Below are positions 36,701 through 46,753 of a stretch of 64,000 bases of DNA, piece after piece. The notes below the pieces were generated by a model. The model did not search any database. It had not been told where the DNA came from and saw only the letters and a program-made list of their open reading frames with translations. Source of the stretch: Siphlonurus alternatus (taxonomy: Eukaryota; Arthropoda; Insecta; Ephemeroptera; Siphlonuridae); NCBI GenBank assembly GCA_949825025.1, contig OX463780.1, forward strand, positions 32,592,979 through 32,656,978, in the 5' to 3' direction. Position numbers and translations under genes: made by a program. Numbering within the stretch: position 1 is the first letter of the stretch; each line of letters begins with the position of its first letter.

Positions 36701-39445
36701 ACTTGTCTTTTACAAGTTTTGTCTTTGTCTTTTCTGTTTCTTTCATCCTAAAATATTAATAAAAAAAATTGACCACTATAAACAAAATATTAGTTTAAAT
36801 CTTTGACCTTGCCTTCTTCTTATTTGAAGTTTTCTCCGATCCACTACTTCCTACTGGGTCTTCAAAAACCTCATCATCTTCATCATTTTGTCCATCCTCT
36901 TGTTCAAGTCCTTCATCAAATTTGTTCTCATCCGCACGTTCCTCAGTGGTTTCTTCCTCCTCAGAAACTTCTTCCTCATCAGACAGTGATGCAGGTCTAG
37001 AAACAAAATTATATAGTTAGTATAAATTACATTATGGTATACTTTTTTATTGTGTCCTCTATGCAATATGTATTTGGGTGAAATAAAATAAATAAATAAT
37101 CCCCTTTTTACTGTCCCCATGATTAAAGTGTGTGTAACGCAAGTTAATTAAAACAGTAATTTTTAAAGTGTCCATCAATGATTGGGAAATTTAAAAGGGC
37201 GCTCTCTCTCCATTGTAGAACAAAGCTGGTGCGGATGATATTCTTGGCTGAGAGGCAGTTCAAAGCAAAACTGAGGAGGTTTGATTGTTTCTTAGTTGAA
37301 GGTATGTCGTCCGCTTGGTGCTAACGCAGAAATTTAATATGGTCAAAATTTACAATTATTATTTTTTAATCAAAATGGGGACACAATCTGCTTTTTATAA
37401 AAATAATCCATACTATATATACCAAACTCATAACATCTATGAATTTTCACCAGATTCATTGCGGGATGAATTTAGTGATACTGTGTTTAAAAATAAATTA
37501 AAAACTATATTAATAAAAAAATAATATTATAACATAAAAGCAGCTATATAGGGTCTACGAAGAGCCGGGAGGTAAAATTCAATTCAGTCACTTAAAGGCC
37601 TTCTGAACCTTTTCACAATATTAAGTACACGGTTAGCTTTGCTTCAGTGTGATTCGGCTGCATAATTTTTTTTGTTTCAGTAGCACAAATATCAGAGATA
37701 ATAGCCGATGAAGAAGCACTTGTGACGTCATTCACGCTCATTCAGCGGCGACAATATAGGGAAATCCCTGCAAAAGATAGGTTCACTCCCGCTGCAACCA
37801 CGGCCACAATTTGACTTCTGGAATTTTGAAACTTTACCAGGGCAGTCTTGATAGTATTTGTCAAATAGACTGAAATAAATTTTTCTACCGCAATAACTCG
37901 GTTTGTATGAATGTCATCAAAAAAAATCTTTCAGGCTATTTGACAAAGACTATCAAGACTGCCCTGGTAAAGTTTCAAAATTCCAGAAGTAAAATTGTGG
38001 CCGTGGTTGCAGCGGGAGTGAACCTATCTTTTGCAGGGATTTCCCTATATTGTCGCCGCTGAATGAGCGTGAGTGACGTCACAGGTGCTTCTTCATCGGC
38101 TATTATCTCTGATATTTGTGCTACTGAAACAAAAAAAATTATCCGTCAAGTACCATTTTTTGTTATTTTTCTCTTAAAATTTACTAAGGTTCAGCTCTCA
38201 AGGGGGGGGGGGTATAATACCCAAACCCCCCCCTTGTCTACGCCCCTGAATTTTAGGTAATATTTTAAGCAGATACCTGTTATGTAAAATTTATGTAACA
38301 ATTCTGACCTGATCTATGCTGTGTAAATTAGGCCAACGATCAAAATAAAATTATTATCATTAAATTATTATTGTCTGGGGCCAGGAAGCCGGGGCAGGCA
38401 ACTATTATATGGACAGATCGACCCTGGCTTAAGGAATTTATAAAAAAAAATCGGCAATGTATATTATACCCTGCAAACCTACATGTTGTACTTCTCTTGT
38501 TGATTGATGTATTTTTCTGTTAACATCTTGAGCTCAGCTTTGATTTTTGTGATTTTTTCCAAGTAGTGTATTAAAATTGTGACTTCTTCAACGAATCACG
38601 AGATTCCTCAGTCAAACGTAGTTTCTGAAACAATTATTATACATTTTACGGTACTATATTGTTGTTAGCTTGTCAGTCTTCTTTATTGGCTTACTAGAAG
38701 TAAAATGGCTTAATAGCCAACACGTGGGCATAAGAAAAGAGGAAGAAAACAATATTTACATTTGCAAGATTTGTGAATTAATGGTTGTAACGGGGTACAT
38801 CTGCATTCACTTGGATAATGCTCTATTGCATGATGGTCTTAATTTAAGCAAGAAATTAAAGGTAACAACTTGACATGGATGCACAGAATGTTAGACATAA
38901 TTTGAAGAAGGTACACTAACCTCTCCTAGTTGACTCAATACTTCTTCTAACGAGTCGTGACGGGAATGCTGACGTGCCTTTAAAATTCGGAGCCTACTAT
39001 GACACATTTGAAGTTCCTCTGTTTTTTTCTGCAGAACTCTTTCATTCTTCTTGTGCTCTTTCTCTCGCTTCTTGTACTCGATCTCTTTCTCCGTTCGCTC
39101 ATCCTCTCTCTCCTTTCGTTCATCCTCCCTCTCTTTTTGCTCGTTCTCTCTCATCTCCTTGTACAATTTTTCTTTGTTCTTGAGCTTGGTCTCTACATTT
39201 TTCAGCTTCGCTTTTGTTTCTACGAATAACTGAGCAGATTTGTTTAAGTTTGAGTGTAGGTTGTCAATTGAGTGTAAAATGTCCTCAAAAGAACAATCCG
39301 TAGGCAGCTGTAACTTAGTAGCAAGCTGTATAAGGAAGGTATCTTGAGCTTCTTTGCCTCTAGGATCAAACTTCTTGGCTGAGGTCTCCATTTTGGTAAG
39401 CAGCTAGTAGATGTGGTGTTTTGTTGAGTGATGCTTGGAGTTTAT
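33340..39445 (-). CDS. Unrecognised multi-exon coiled-coil gene or recent pseudogene
   Basis: Read right to left, the proposed exons are 39445-38921 (start codon at 39391), 38624-38483, 36996-36808, 36747-36714, 35224-35166 and 33748-33340. All have AG acceptors and GT donors, and phases agree once one missing base in the second exon is allowed for. The product would be about 434 residues: an N-terminal region, a long highly charged coiled coil (Lys/Glu/Arg-rich), an Asp/Glu-rich acidic segment, a short basic coiled-coil segment and a Pro/Ser/Thr-rich C-terminal exon. I do not recognise the family. The single-base frameshift means it is either a decaying gene or has an assembly error. Foldback elements occupy several of its introns. 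The donor used after 36747 is uncertain. Confidence 0.5.
33932..34090. mobile_element. Small foldback element
   Basis: The arms contain AAACCGTGCATTTTGTGATA and its imperfect complement TATCACATAATGCACGGTTT, and GCATGAAACTT with its complement, around a loop of about 70 bp. Confidence 0.65.
34111..34263. mobile_element. Small foldback element interrupted by another transposon
   Basis: The left arm TAGTCGAAAAATAAGTGC pairs with GCACTCTTATTTTTCGACT at the right. The right end is split by the insertion at 34264-35086 and resumes as ATATAG after 35094. The inner part contains paired TAACTACTT/AAGTAGTTG units. Confidence 0.7.
34264..35086. mobile_element. Non-autonomous element with perfect 8-bp TSD (hAT/P-like)
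   Basis: The terminal inverted repeats are CAGTGGCGTAGCCA at the left and TGGCTACGCCACTG at the right, followed inside by G-rich and C-rich runs. The 8-bp sequence TTTCGACT occurs on both sides (34256-34263 and 35087-35094), a perfect target-site duplication. The length of 823 bp and lack of a long ORF indicate a non-autonomous copy. CAG-starting ends with 8-bp duplications are known for hAT and P elements. Confidence 0.88.
35166..35224 (-). CDS. Small coiled-coil exon
   Basis: This 59-bp exon has a strong acceptor (TTTTTTGTTGCAG) and a strong donor (ACG|GTGAGT). It encodes THSKVCSQLREYEKNMLKK and ends with CG, which makes Arg with the first base of the next exon, giving KKRDQNKKRMM across the junction. 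The clean splice sites and the phase match are the main evidence. Confidence 0.6.
35590..35890. mobile_element. Degenerate foldback element related to 43985-44290
   Basis: The central arms (AAGTCGGTGCGTGCCCGCAGC against its imperfect complement) flank a loop rich in GGAGG/CCCCC. The outer left part (GCTATAAGAATTATTCTGAT, then CTAGTTATTTTACAATTAAT) matches the element near 44.0 kb. Confidence 0.6.
36043..36180. repeat. Perfect 138-bp AT-only-like palindrome
   Basis: TTATTATTGATTAATGGAAA at the left is mirrored exactly by its complement ending at 36180. The pairing continues through the centre, which is a TTAA-repeat (TTAATTAATTAA). Such a sequence can extrude a cruciform. Confidence 0.9.
36260..36582. 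mobile_element. Foldback element, GATAGAGGGT family, copy 2
   Basis: The outer ends are AATGGAGTATTG (36260-36271) and CAATACTCCATT (36571-36582). The arms include CAGAAATGGATAGAGGGTGC and GAGCCCGGGAACTATTTTTA with their complements. The loop carries TGACGTCA at 36392-36399. Confidence 0.85.
36688..36747 (-). CDS. Short Lys-rich exon of the coiled-coil gene, donor uncertain
   Basis: The acceptor TATTTTAG precedes 36747. Joined to the previous exon it reads RMKETEKTKTKL. The best donor, CAG|GTAAAT after 36688, leaves phase 2, which runs into a stop in the exon at 35224. A weaker donor, CTT|GTAAAA after 36714, gives phase 0 and a continuous reading frame. The exon is homologous to the zinc-finger exon at 31932 (shared DERNRK in frame 0), but it lacks the zinc ligands. 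Confidence 0.45.
36808..36996 (-). CDS. Acidic exon of the coiled-coil gene
   Basis: The acceptor TTTCTAG precedes 36996 and the donor AAG|GTCAAA follows 36808. The 189-bp exon (phase 2 in, phase 2 out) encodes PASLSDEEEVSEEEETTEE, then a run rich in Asp and Glu, ending SSGSEKTSNKKKA. The bias to Glu/Asp/Ser with a basic end suggests a disordered acidic linker. It is homologous to the block at 31995-32103. Confidence 0.6.
37663..38140. mobile_element. Long foldback element, about 478 bp
   Basis: The arms of about 200 bp, starting TTTTGTTTCAGTAGCACAAA and ending in its complement, are nearly identical over their length. They include TGCCCTGGTAAAG and GGGAGTGAACC pairs. The element is flanked by TA on both sides, compatible with a TA target. 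Each arm carries one TGACGTCA octamer (37723 and 38074). Confidence 0.85.
38192..38248. mobile_element. Possible relic of a G/C-run element
   Basis: CAGCTCTCAAGG followed by 12 G opposes a C-run with CTTGTCTACGCCCCTG. The right end resembles the element at 34264-35086 (CTACGCCACTG). No 8-bp duplication is visible, so it may be internally deleted or only a fragment. Confidence 0.35.
38483..38624 (-). pseudogene. Second exon of the coiled-coil gene, with a 1-nt frameshift
   Basis: The acceptor TTGTTTCAG precedes 38624 and the donor AT|GTAGGT follows 38483. Translation begins KLRLTEESRDSLKK and meets TAA in the current frame. In the neighbouring frame the exon continues as LEKITKIKAELKMLTEKY, clearly the same coiled coil. 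One extra base in the A-run at 38573-38576 (plus strand) would keep a single frame. It would also change the exit phase from 1 to 2, exactly what the next exon at 36996 requires. Confidence 0.6.
38921..39445 (-). CDS. First coding exon of the coiled-coil gene
   Basis: The acceptor TTTTTACAG precedes 39445 and the donor GAG|GTTAGT follows 38921. An in-frame TAG lies just upstream of the ATG at 39391-39389, which supports that start (METSAKKFDPRGKEAQ). The exon codes 157 residues. Residues about 1-50 look globular (FLIQLATKLQLPTDCSFEDI). From about residue 55 the sequence is a long Lys/Glu/Arg-rich coiled coil with tandem EREDER-type units, ending ...LEEVLSQLGE in phase 0. The acceptor before the ATG implies at least one upstream 5' UTR exon. 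Opposite-strand ORFs here are shadows. Confidence 0.65.
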
Positions 39446-40091
39446 CTGTAAAAAGAATAAAAACAACAAAAACTATGAATTACTTAATTTTTCATTTTTA
39501 TCAGACATGCATGGCAACACAGGAAAGAATATATTGAATGTCCTCTGCAATACTATATATGTAATTGAACAATTATTATCAATTATAAATTAAATTGAAA
39601 ACACAGCTTTACTATGAGTTCACGTTATCATCTACATCTTGGGACACAAGGAACATTATAATAACTACCCCTCTCTGCCTCCTTCCTGGCGCTGCAGCTG
39701 AAGAGATAAATTTTAATTTTAAATTGAAAAGACAAAAAACATGTAAAATTTATGAATTATAACTTAACAAACATTATTTGCATATTATGTATATATACAA
39801 CAAAAAATCTTAACACTTCCCGGTTTTAACTTTTAGAAACAAACACAACCCTGCGTCTACACCAATATAACCCTATTCTCATATCCATAAATAACTCATA
39901 TTCCTAGCGCCAGGCAGAATATTACCCAGTTAAATTCCTAGCATATTTTTTTTTTTTTTGAATATGAAGAGAGGGTACAAAATATGCTACTCTGATTGGA
40001 ATTATCACTGTGAAATGTGTAATGATGTCTGTGCTAGGAGCCGGAAGGAAAGAAAGGGAGAAGAAAAACGGGTGTTGAGGTGGAAAAGAAC

Positions 40092-40467
40092 TTAAGGGTA
40101 AGATAACGCCACCAATGTTAAAAAAAAAATCCCTCACATGAAAATTATGAAAAAAATTTAAAATATTCTCCTCTACACTCCCTACCAGTAGCTAAAATAT
40201 CAGGTATACAACTACGATCTAGTTTTTGAGTCATGAATTTTTAAAGTTGACTATAATTTAACATGGGAGTTCAATTTTTCCATGTTATAGTAGTCAACTT
40301 TAAAAATTCATAACTCAAAACCTATAGATCGTATTTGTATTACCTGATATTTTAGCTACTGGTAGGGCGGGGGTGTAGAGGAGAACATTTTAAATTTTTT
40401 TCAATAATATTTGTGATAGGAAGATTTTTTAAATTTTTTAACATTGGTGACGCTATCTTACTCTTAA
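40092..40467. mobile_element. TTAA foldback element, family A copy 3
   Basis: Left end TTAAGGGTAAGATAACGCCA (TTAA at 40092-40095), right end complementary and ending at TTAA 40464-40467. The arms match copies at 31.0 and 32.2 kb. It shares its right TTAA with the next element. Confidence 0.86.
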
Positions 40468-40884
40468 GGGCATTGGGTGTAGCACCTGTAGTTGGCAACA
40501 CTGACGTATCTTCACCATGTTAATTTTTGATCATTGCTCCTCGGAGAAATTTTTATGCTAGAGCCAAGCTGATTGCTGTAGTATCAAGATAATTAGTAGA
40601 CTAAGTGAACAATTTGGCTAAATAAAGCCTGATTTAAAGAAAAGTATTTTTAGTAATTTTTTAAATTTACATGCATTTTTCTAAAATATAAAAAAAAAAA
40701 ATACCTTTCTTTAAATCAGGCTTTATTTAGCCAAATTGTGCACTTGGGCTACTAATTATCTTGATACTACCGCAATCAGCTTAGCTCTAGCATAAAAATT
40801 ACTCCGAGGAGCAATGATAAAAAATTAACATGGTGAAGATACGTCAGTGTTGCCAACTACCGTTGCTACACCCAATGCCCTTAA
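40464..40884. mobile_element. TTAA foldback element of a second family, abutting copy 3
   Basis: The ends are TTAA plus GGGCATTGGGTGTAGC and GCTACACCCAATGCCC plus TTAA. The long arms pair closely (AAAGCCTGATTTAAAGAAA and complement) around a small A/T-rich loop. The internal sequence is unrelated to family A, but the TTAA-GGG start is shared. Confidence 0.86.
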
Positions 40885-41885
40885 ATCCTTTTAATTCTGA
40901 ATATGAAATGAATGAATAAATAAATAGGTGATAGGTGCGACAGCCTGACCTGACCTTGTGAACTACTGGAATTTGACAACAAACTACAAGTGAGAACTCT
41001 AAACTTATAGCAATAGGTATATCATATGATAGAATTTTAGATAAGATTATCTCTTGCTCTCAGTCAATGAACTTGAGCGATGGCAATACATGTTCGCTCA
41101 ATAAAATGAGCTCATGCTCCCTCTATCATTTAAATAAAAAAATGTACCTTAATTGTTTTATTTCTTTCCGGTCGTTAATGTGAAGGGCATGATTGTAAAT
41201 AATTCAGGAGACACGGGGATGGTCACACTTTACATGGACATGACATAAAAAGTAATTGAAATTTTGCACATATATAGCGCCGTATTTTTTATTGTTACAT
41301 AAAGATTTGTTAGGAGTTTGTTTTATTATTTTTTTTTAATTTAATTTCAATGCTGACAAAATCTCAAATATGTTTTATCTCATGTAAATAAAAAAAAAAA
41401 AACGATCTTTCCCGTGTCTCAAGAATCTTGCCCTTCATATTAACCATTGGAAAAAATAAAAACAGAGATATAATATCTCTGCTATGGGTTAAATTACTTA
41501 TTAATTTAATTATTGGTCGCAACAGAAGCGCTAGCTATCATCCCCAGACCTTGTGACTTCTAGAATTTTAGTGAAATTCTGTATTATACCATTATACATG
41601 TAGGTTTGCAATGGTCTCTATATAGCGTCTATAACTGATGTTGAAAACTGCTTGCATAAGCTGAAGGTCTTTAGCATGCTTTGCATATTCTAACAAACAA
41701 ATGCGACCTCCAGCCACAAGTTTATTAATTCGAAACAACACATGACTTTTTGAATTCTTACTCTAATACAAAATCTGTATTTTCAAACAGAACATGGCAT
41801 AGCCCGCTTTGGGACCCCCTTAAAAAACATATATTATTTCGCAATTTTAACAATTTTTACCTGCCATATTTAAGTTCTTAAAATT

Positions 41886-41917
<32 letters not shown>

Positions 41918-42340
41918 GAACATAAATATATTTTTAGTGGAATGTAGCAGTCAATTAAGTTCATCACAACTTTAGTTAGTTTATAGTTCCCATCAGAGCA
42001 TCTCTTCCAGTAAAAAAAAAAAAAAAAAAAATGTGTGTGGCTGCCAAATGACCATGACTTTTGAAGATATGTTCTATATGATGCACTATAATGATCATAG
42101 ATTTGGATTAGGAAGGATCTATTTAATTAACAAATGATCGGAAGCATGTATAATATAAGATTCAATACGGAGCAGTTTTTCGATCGCAAATTGTTAACCC
42201 CCTAAATAAATTATGTTTGCAATTGAAAACTGCGTAAATATTATTGGCACTAACTTTTACGTTTGCTGCTATGAAAATTTTATTATTATATATAGCCGCA
42301 ATTCAGTTTAATTAAGGTAGACTGACTGTAGGGGTAATAC

Positions 42341-42540
42341 GGATCAGCTGACCCAATGCTAAAAAAATCCCATTCATAAAAAAATTGAAAAAAAATTAAA
42401 ATGTTCTCCTCTACATCCCCTATCAGTAGCTGAAATATCAGGTATACAAAAACGAGCTATATATTTTCGAGTAATGAATTTTTAAAGTTGACTAATTTAA
42501 CATGGAGAAATGGAACTTCCATATATGTTAAACAAGATTT
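42341..42540. mobile_element. Half copy of a family A foldback element
   Basis: The sequence matches the left arm of family A (ATGTTCTCCTCTACATCCCC, then TATCAGTAGC and TTTTTAAAGTTGACTAATTT), but no right arm follows. It is preceded at 42321 by AATTAAGGTAGAC, which resembles the start of the 43557 element. Confidence 0.65.
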
Positions 42541-42871
42541 TAGTGAGGACATGTGTCCTAGCTAGTGGTAAAGGTTCTAGTGGGGGGTGCAGTGTTTAAA
42601 AAATACGTTAATTATAATACAGGTTATATACTGCAACCGGTTTGGGGCCGGGTAGGGGCCCCTTGTGCAGCGGAACAGCTGTTTTGAGCTCACTACGTAC
42701 GTGACGTCTCACCTTGGGTACTTTTGGCCAGCATGCGCACATCTCAGTCCAAATTCGTAGGGCTGATGGATCTATCTATTAATTATAGTTGTAGCATGAT
42801 ACAAACCAGTTTTTTCTCCGCCAGAATTATAATCGATATATTTAATAATTACATATCTCCAACAAAATATC

Positions 42872-43241
42872 TTAAAGGAGGGGAACCGCTTCAGCTTTTA
42901 TATTTTTAATGTTTTATAAATAATGTCAAACTTACTTGATGTGCACCAAAAAAATAGTCACCACCCTCCTCCTTCTATCAGTACAGCAGTTGACATTTAA
43001 AAAGCGCGCCGAAGAAAATTGGGGCATATGCCATGACGTCAAGATCAACGATTGGTTGCGCTTGACCTATCATGGCGCTTTACGTCATAAGCCCCAATTT
43101 TCTTTGGCGCACTTTTTGAAAATCAACTGCTGAAATGGTGGAAGGAGGAGGGTGGTGACTATTTTTTTGGTGCACAAGTAAGTTTGACATTATTTATAAA
43201 ACATTAAAAATATAAAAGCTGAAGCGGTTCCTCTCCTTTAA
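42872..43241. mobile_element. TTAA foldback element, 370 bp
   Basis: The ends are TTAA plus AGGAGGGGAACCGCTTCAGC and the complement plus TTAA (43238-43241). The arms include CACCCTCCTCCTTC and its complement. The loop region carries TGACGTCA at 43034-43041. Confidence 0.85.
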
Positions 43242-43556
43242 CAAAGTATCAAAAAATTTAAACATCATATTTTTAAAAAAATATATAAATTGCATCTTTT
43301 ATTCAAATTTTTTAATAATTTGCAAAGCCTAATCAAAAAAATAATTATTAAAACTGTAATTTTTATCATTGTCCAGTGCAAATTAGAAGCAAGATGTTCT
43401 AGAACATTCCATTATAATTAAATATCATTCATGATCAATACATAAGCTAATAAATTGAAACATGCAGCTAGTAATTATTAATAGAATAAGAAAAAAATTA
43501 AAAACATTAATTCGTAAAAAACAAATTAAAAAATATATTTTTTTAAGCTTTAATAT

Positions 43557-43956
43557 TTAAGGTAGAGATAACGTCGGTCAGCTGTTTTTTTTAGCTCCAT
43601 TTGATTAACATGTAAACCTTTTAGCAAATTCACAAAAATTCTGAATTTTTTTTGAAAGGCAGATATTGGTGCCTAAAAGCCATAGAAAAATTTTCAACAC
43701 AATTCAACGAGCCATTTTTTTTAATTAATTTTTTTAATTTTCATCATAGGGCTTTCCCATGGAGAGACAAACTAAAAAATTAGTTTAAAAAAATAGGCTC
43801 GTTGTTTTGAAACTTTTTCTATGGCTTTGAGGCACTAATATCCGCCTCTCAAAAAAAATCCAAATTTTTTGTGAATTTGCTAAGGTTTACATGTTAATCA
43901 ACAAATCAACAAAGGGATCTACGTCGAACAGCTGACCGGCGTTATCTCTACCTTAA
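43557..43956. mobile_element. TTAA foldback element, 400 bp
   Basis: The ends are TTAA plus GGTAGAGATAACG and CGTTATCTCTACC plus TTAA (43953-43956). Arms include GGTCAGCTGTT/AACAGCTGACC and TTAACATGTAAACC pairs. The first bases resemble family A (GGGTAAGATAACG). Confidence 0.86.
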
Positions 43957-43984
43957 AGGGGTACCAAAGTGAATACTTTTTTTT

Positions 43985-44290
43985 AGATATTCTGGTAGCT
44001 GTGAATTATTTTGTTATCCCGGTGGCTCAATATTTTCTTACGATGGCTAGTTATTTTACAATTAATTTTTCAGTAAAAAAATTGAGTTGTAGGTTCGTTG
44101 GTTGCTTCAAACCGGCACGCGGTAGCAGCAGTCGCTGATACGTCAAGAAGGGGGCGAGAGCAGGCGAGGGGAGGTTCCCGGGGGGTTCCCCCAATTCGGG
44201 GGAGATTCTCGTCGTATCAGCGACTGCTGCTGCCGCGCGCCGGTTTGAAGCAACCAATGAACCTACAATTAACTCAATTATTTTACTGCA
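43985..44290. mobile_element. Foldback element with GC-rich loop
   Basis: The arms TTGGTTGCTTCAAACCGGCA and GCAGCAGTCGCTGATACG pair with their complements between about 44205 and 44290. The loop is rich in GGGG/CCCC. It is related to 35590-35890. Confidence 0.7.
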
Positions 44291-45954
44291 CTGCAATACA
44301 AAAACGTGTAACAAATTATTCATTTAATTAACTGATGTGTATTTTTTTTATTATTATTTTTTTTTTTACTCGCGCTTGGTTCGCGCACGGCTTTCATCTG
44401 GACCGGGGGACCCTGCTAAGAAAAATTAAATCAGCCCTTTCCTAATTAAGCCCAAAGGCGCATCCACCGAAGTAAAAGCGCGATCGCCCCTCCCCCCCAA
44501 AATAAAAATGCTTGTAAAAAATAATATATAATAACAAAAGTTAAAATAAGGTGATAATTATAAGGAAAATTATCTCACCACTCTTCCTTGGCCCTATAAC
44601 CATATCCACGAAGGTAGAGGCGGTCGCCGGCCCCTCCCCATCGCCCCCTAGCTCCCCCCAAAAAGTACCTATATTATAGATGTTACCATCCTCACTAGCG
44701 TCACCTCCTCTTATTCCTCTTCGTTCGATCTAACAAGTAAGCGAAGCTTTAAAAATTAACATCGCGTGCGCCCCCAAGGGCCAAGGGCGCCGAACCCATG
44801 CGTGAGGAATGAGAGGTTTCCATCCCCCCAGAAGATGTCCTGTAATATATGTACTACAAGTAGGTAGGAGTACGTTACATCGCCCCTGGAACCCATTTAA
44901 TTAAAAGTTACAATTTGTGCCCCCACCTCATGGCCTCTCACCTGCACGAGAGCCATATATGGCCCCTCACCTGCATGAGAGCTGCGTATTCCCTATATAT
45001 TATATATACATATATAGATTCTCGCCTGTTTCGGATGTATATAACGGAGAAGAAGGGCGTACACAATTAATAATTAATTAATTTAATTAATAGCAAACTA
45101 GCTAATCGCCCTTTTGGCCCTTTTCACTTTTCACACGTGCTTGCAAGCAGAATTCGGAAAATTTATTTTCTTTCTAAAATTATTAATTTTCAAACGTAAA
45201 GCGTCGCTTCGCGACGAAGGGAAGGGGGGCGCCGACCAAGGGGGGGCGCAGTCCCCGACCTCCTCTTATAATTAAAGCCTAAACTACGAGCTTTTTGGAA
45301 GTCGCAAGAAAAAGTCGCATAGATTCGGCGTACGCCGAGTTAAAATTTTAGGTCTGAAAAACGAAGCCAAAAGTCTCGGCGCGTGACGTCACTGCGCATT
45401 CGCCGCATCAATCAGCTGACGATGTAAACATTAAGATTTTGCGTGTTTTTTTTCGACAAAAATTGAAGATAATTCGTTTCCTAGCAAAATTTTGTTAATT
45501 TAAAATGAATAGGCAGGTAGATGATAATTTCTTTGCCTGCTGCAGTGTTCACGAATTATTTTAATTGCAGGATTATTACGAGGCGCAAAAATCGTCGTGT
45601 GGGATATGGTAGCTAGAGAGTTAATTCATGCGTGTGAAATAAATATAATATTGAGTTTTATATCAATTACTCCACTAGCTAGCTCTGTAATAATTAATTA
45701 GTAAGTCCACAATGATAAAAAGTAGCGAAGTGTCCGTTCTGACGGTTTCCTCAATCCTCATCTCGTTCACTTCATGAATGCTAGAACATGTAAACATATA
45801 ATATATGCTGCAGGCGCAGTGGCCCCCATCCTTTCCCTCCCTTTTTCCTATAATACACCGATTACACCACCTCGAGCTTCAAGCTCGTATAGGAATGTAT
45901 CAATGTATCCCTGCGTAACTAATAATAATTTGTCAATTGATATAAATACGCATT

Positions 45955-46152
45955 ATATGGCAATATGGGACTATATACCTGCATAATAATAACCATACAG
46001 TAGGTTGTTTTATGAAGGATATAATAAATATATTGTAAAATAATAAATAAATTAATCTATCAATTATATATAATAATTCAATAAGTGAATGAATAAAAAT
46101 ATATACGAATAAATTAATATAGCGCGGCTGCTGTACGAAGACCTGGTAAAAT
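45955..46152. repeat. Local repeat unit, copy 1 (GCTGTACGAAGACC)
   Basis: Shares GTGAATGAATAAAAATATAT, ACGAATAAATTAATATAGC and GCGGCTGCTGTACGAAGACC with copies at 46375 and 47385. Only the left part of the unit is present. Confidence 0.65.
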
Positions 46153-46177
46153 TGAAAAAACGTAGGTGTTTGTTCTT

Positions 46178-46325
46178 TTACTGAGGTTTTCCACGGTTTT
46201 CTCAGTCTCACCTCAGCGAATGCTGCATGGGACGCGTAATAGGCCGTGGCCACCATCCTTTCCCTACCTTAATTATCCCTACCATTACCCCACCGCGAGC
46301 TGTAAAAGCTCTTAAAAAAAAAGGC
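46178..46325 (+). repeat. Retroelement-tail-like repeat, copy 1
   Basis: GAGGTTTTCCACGG, then TCAGTCTCACCTCAGCG, AATGCTG, GGCCGTGGCCACCATC, TTTCCCTACC and CCGCGAGCTGTAAAAGCTCT recur at 50226-50370. A degenerate relative lies at about 45740-45890. The pattern resembles, from memory, a retroelement 3' tail common in arthropod genomes. Confidence 0.55.
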
Positions 46326-46374
46326 CTATTATTTTATATAACTTACAATTAAATCAATTGAATATTTGTGATAT

Positions 46375-46745
46375 ATCAATTTAAAAAATTAATGAGTGAA
46401 TGAATAAAAATATGTACGAATAAATATAGCGGCTGTAGCTGTATACGAAGACCAGGCGCGGATCCATGCAGGGGGAGTAGCCGGGAGGGCTGCAGCCCTT
46501 CCCGAAATTTTGAATTTAACATGGGCACTATTATAGGCATTTTCTCCACTCTCAATTTTTTCCTTAACATTAGCCTTATTATGGAGATAGCCCCCTCCCG
46601 AAATTTAGTGCTAGTCGATCCGCGCCTGACGAAGACCGGGTATAATATAAAATGTATATAATAATAATATATAATATTATGATCGACTTACAAATAAATT
46701 ATATAAATATATTATTATGCCATAATGTGATATATTAATATAAAA
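46375..46745. repeat. Local repeat unit, copy 2, split by an insertion
   Basis: Matches copy 3 (47385-47660), including GTACGAATAAATATAGCGGC and CGGGTATAATATAAAATG, but is interrupted at 46453-46628 by a small transposon. Confidence 0.7.
46453..46628. mobile_element. Small element with perfect 8-bp TSD (hAT/P-like)
   Basis: The ends CAGGCGCGGATC and GATCCGCGCCTG are exact inverted repeats. ACGAAGAC flanks both sides (46445-46452 and 46629-46636). The 176-bp length makes it a MITE. Copy 3 of the host repeat preserves the empty site (GTACGAAGACCGGG), which confirms the boundaries. Confidence 0.92.
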
Positions 46746-46753
46746 TGGACTGT

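Noticed and set aside
38974..39233. Plus-strand Leu/Ser/Phe-rich ORFs
   Set aside because: Complement of the Lys/Glu-rich coiled-coil exon on the minus strand.
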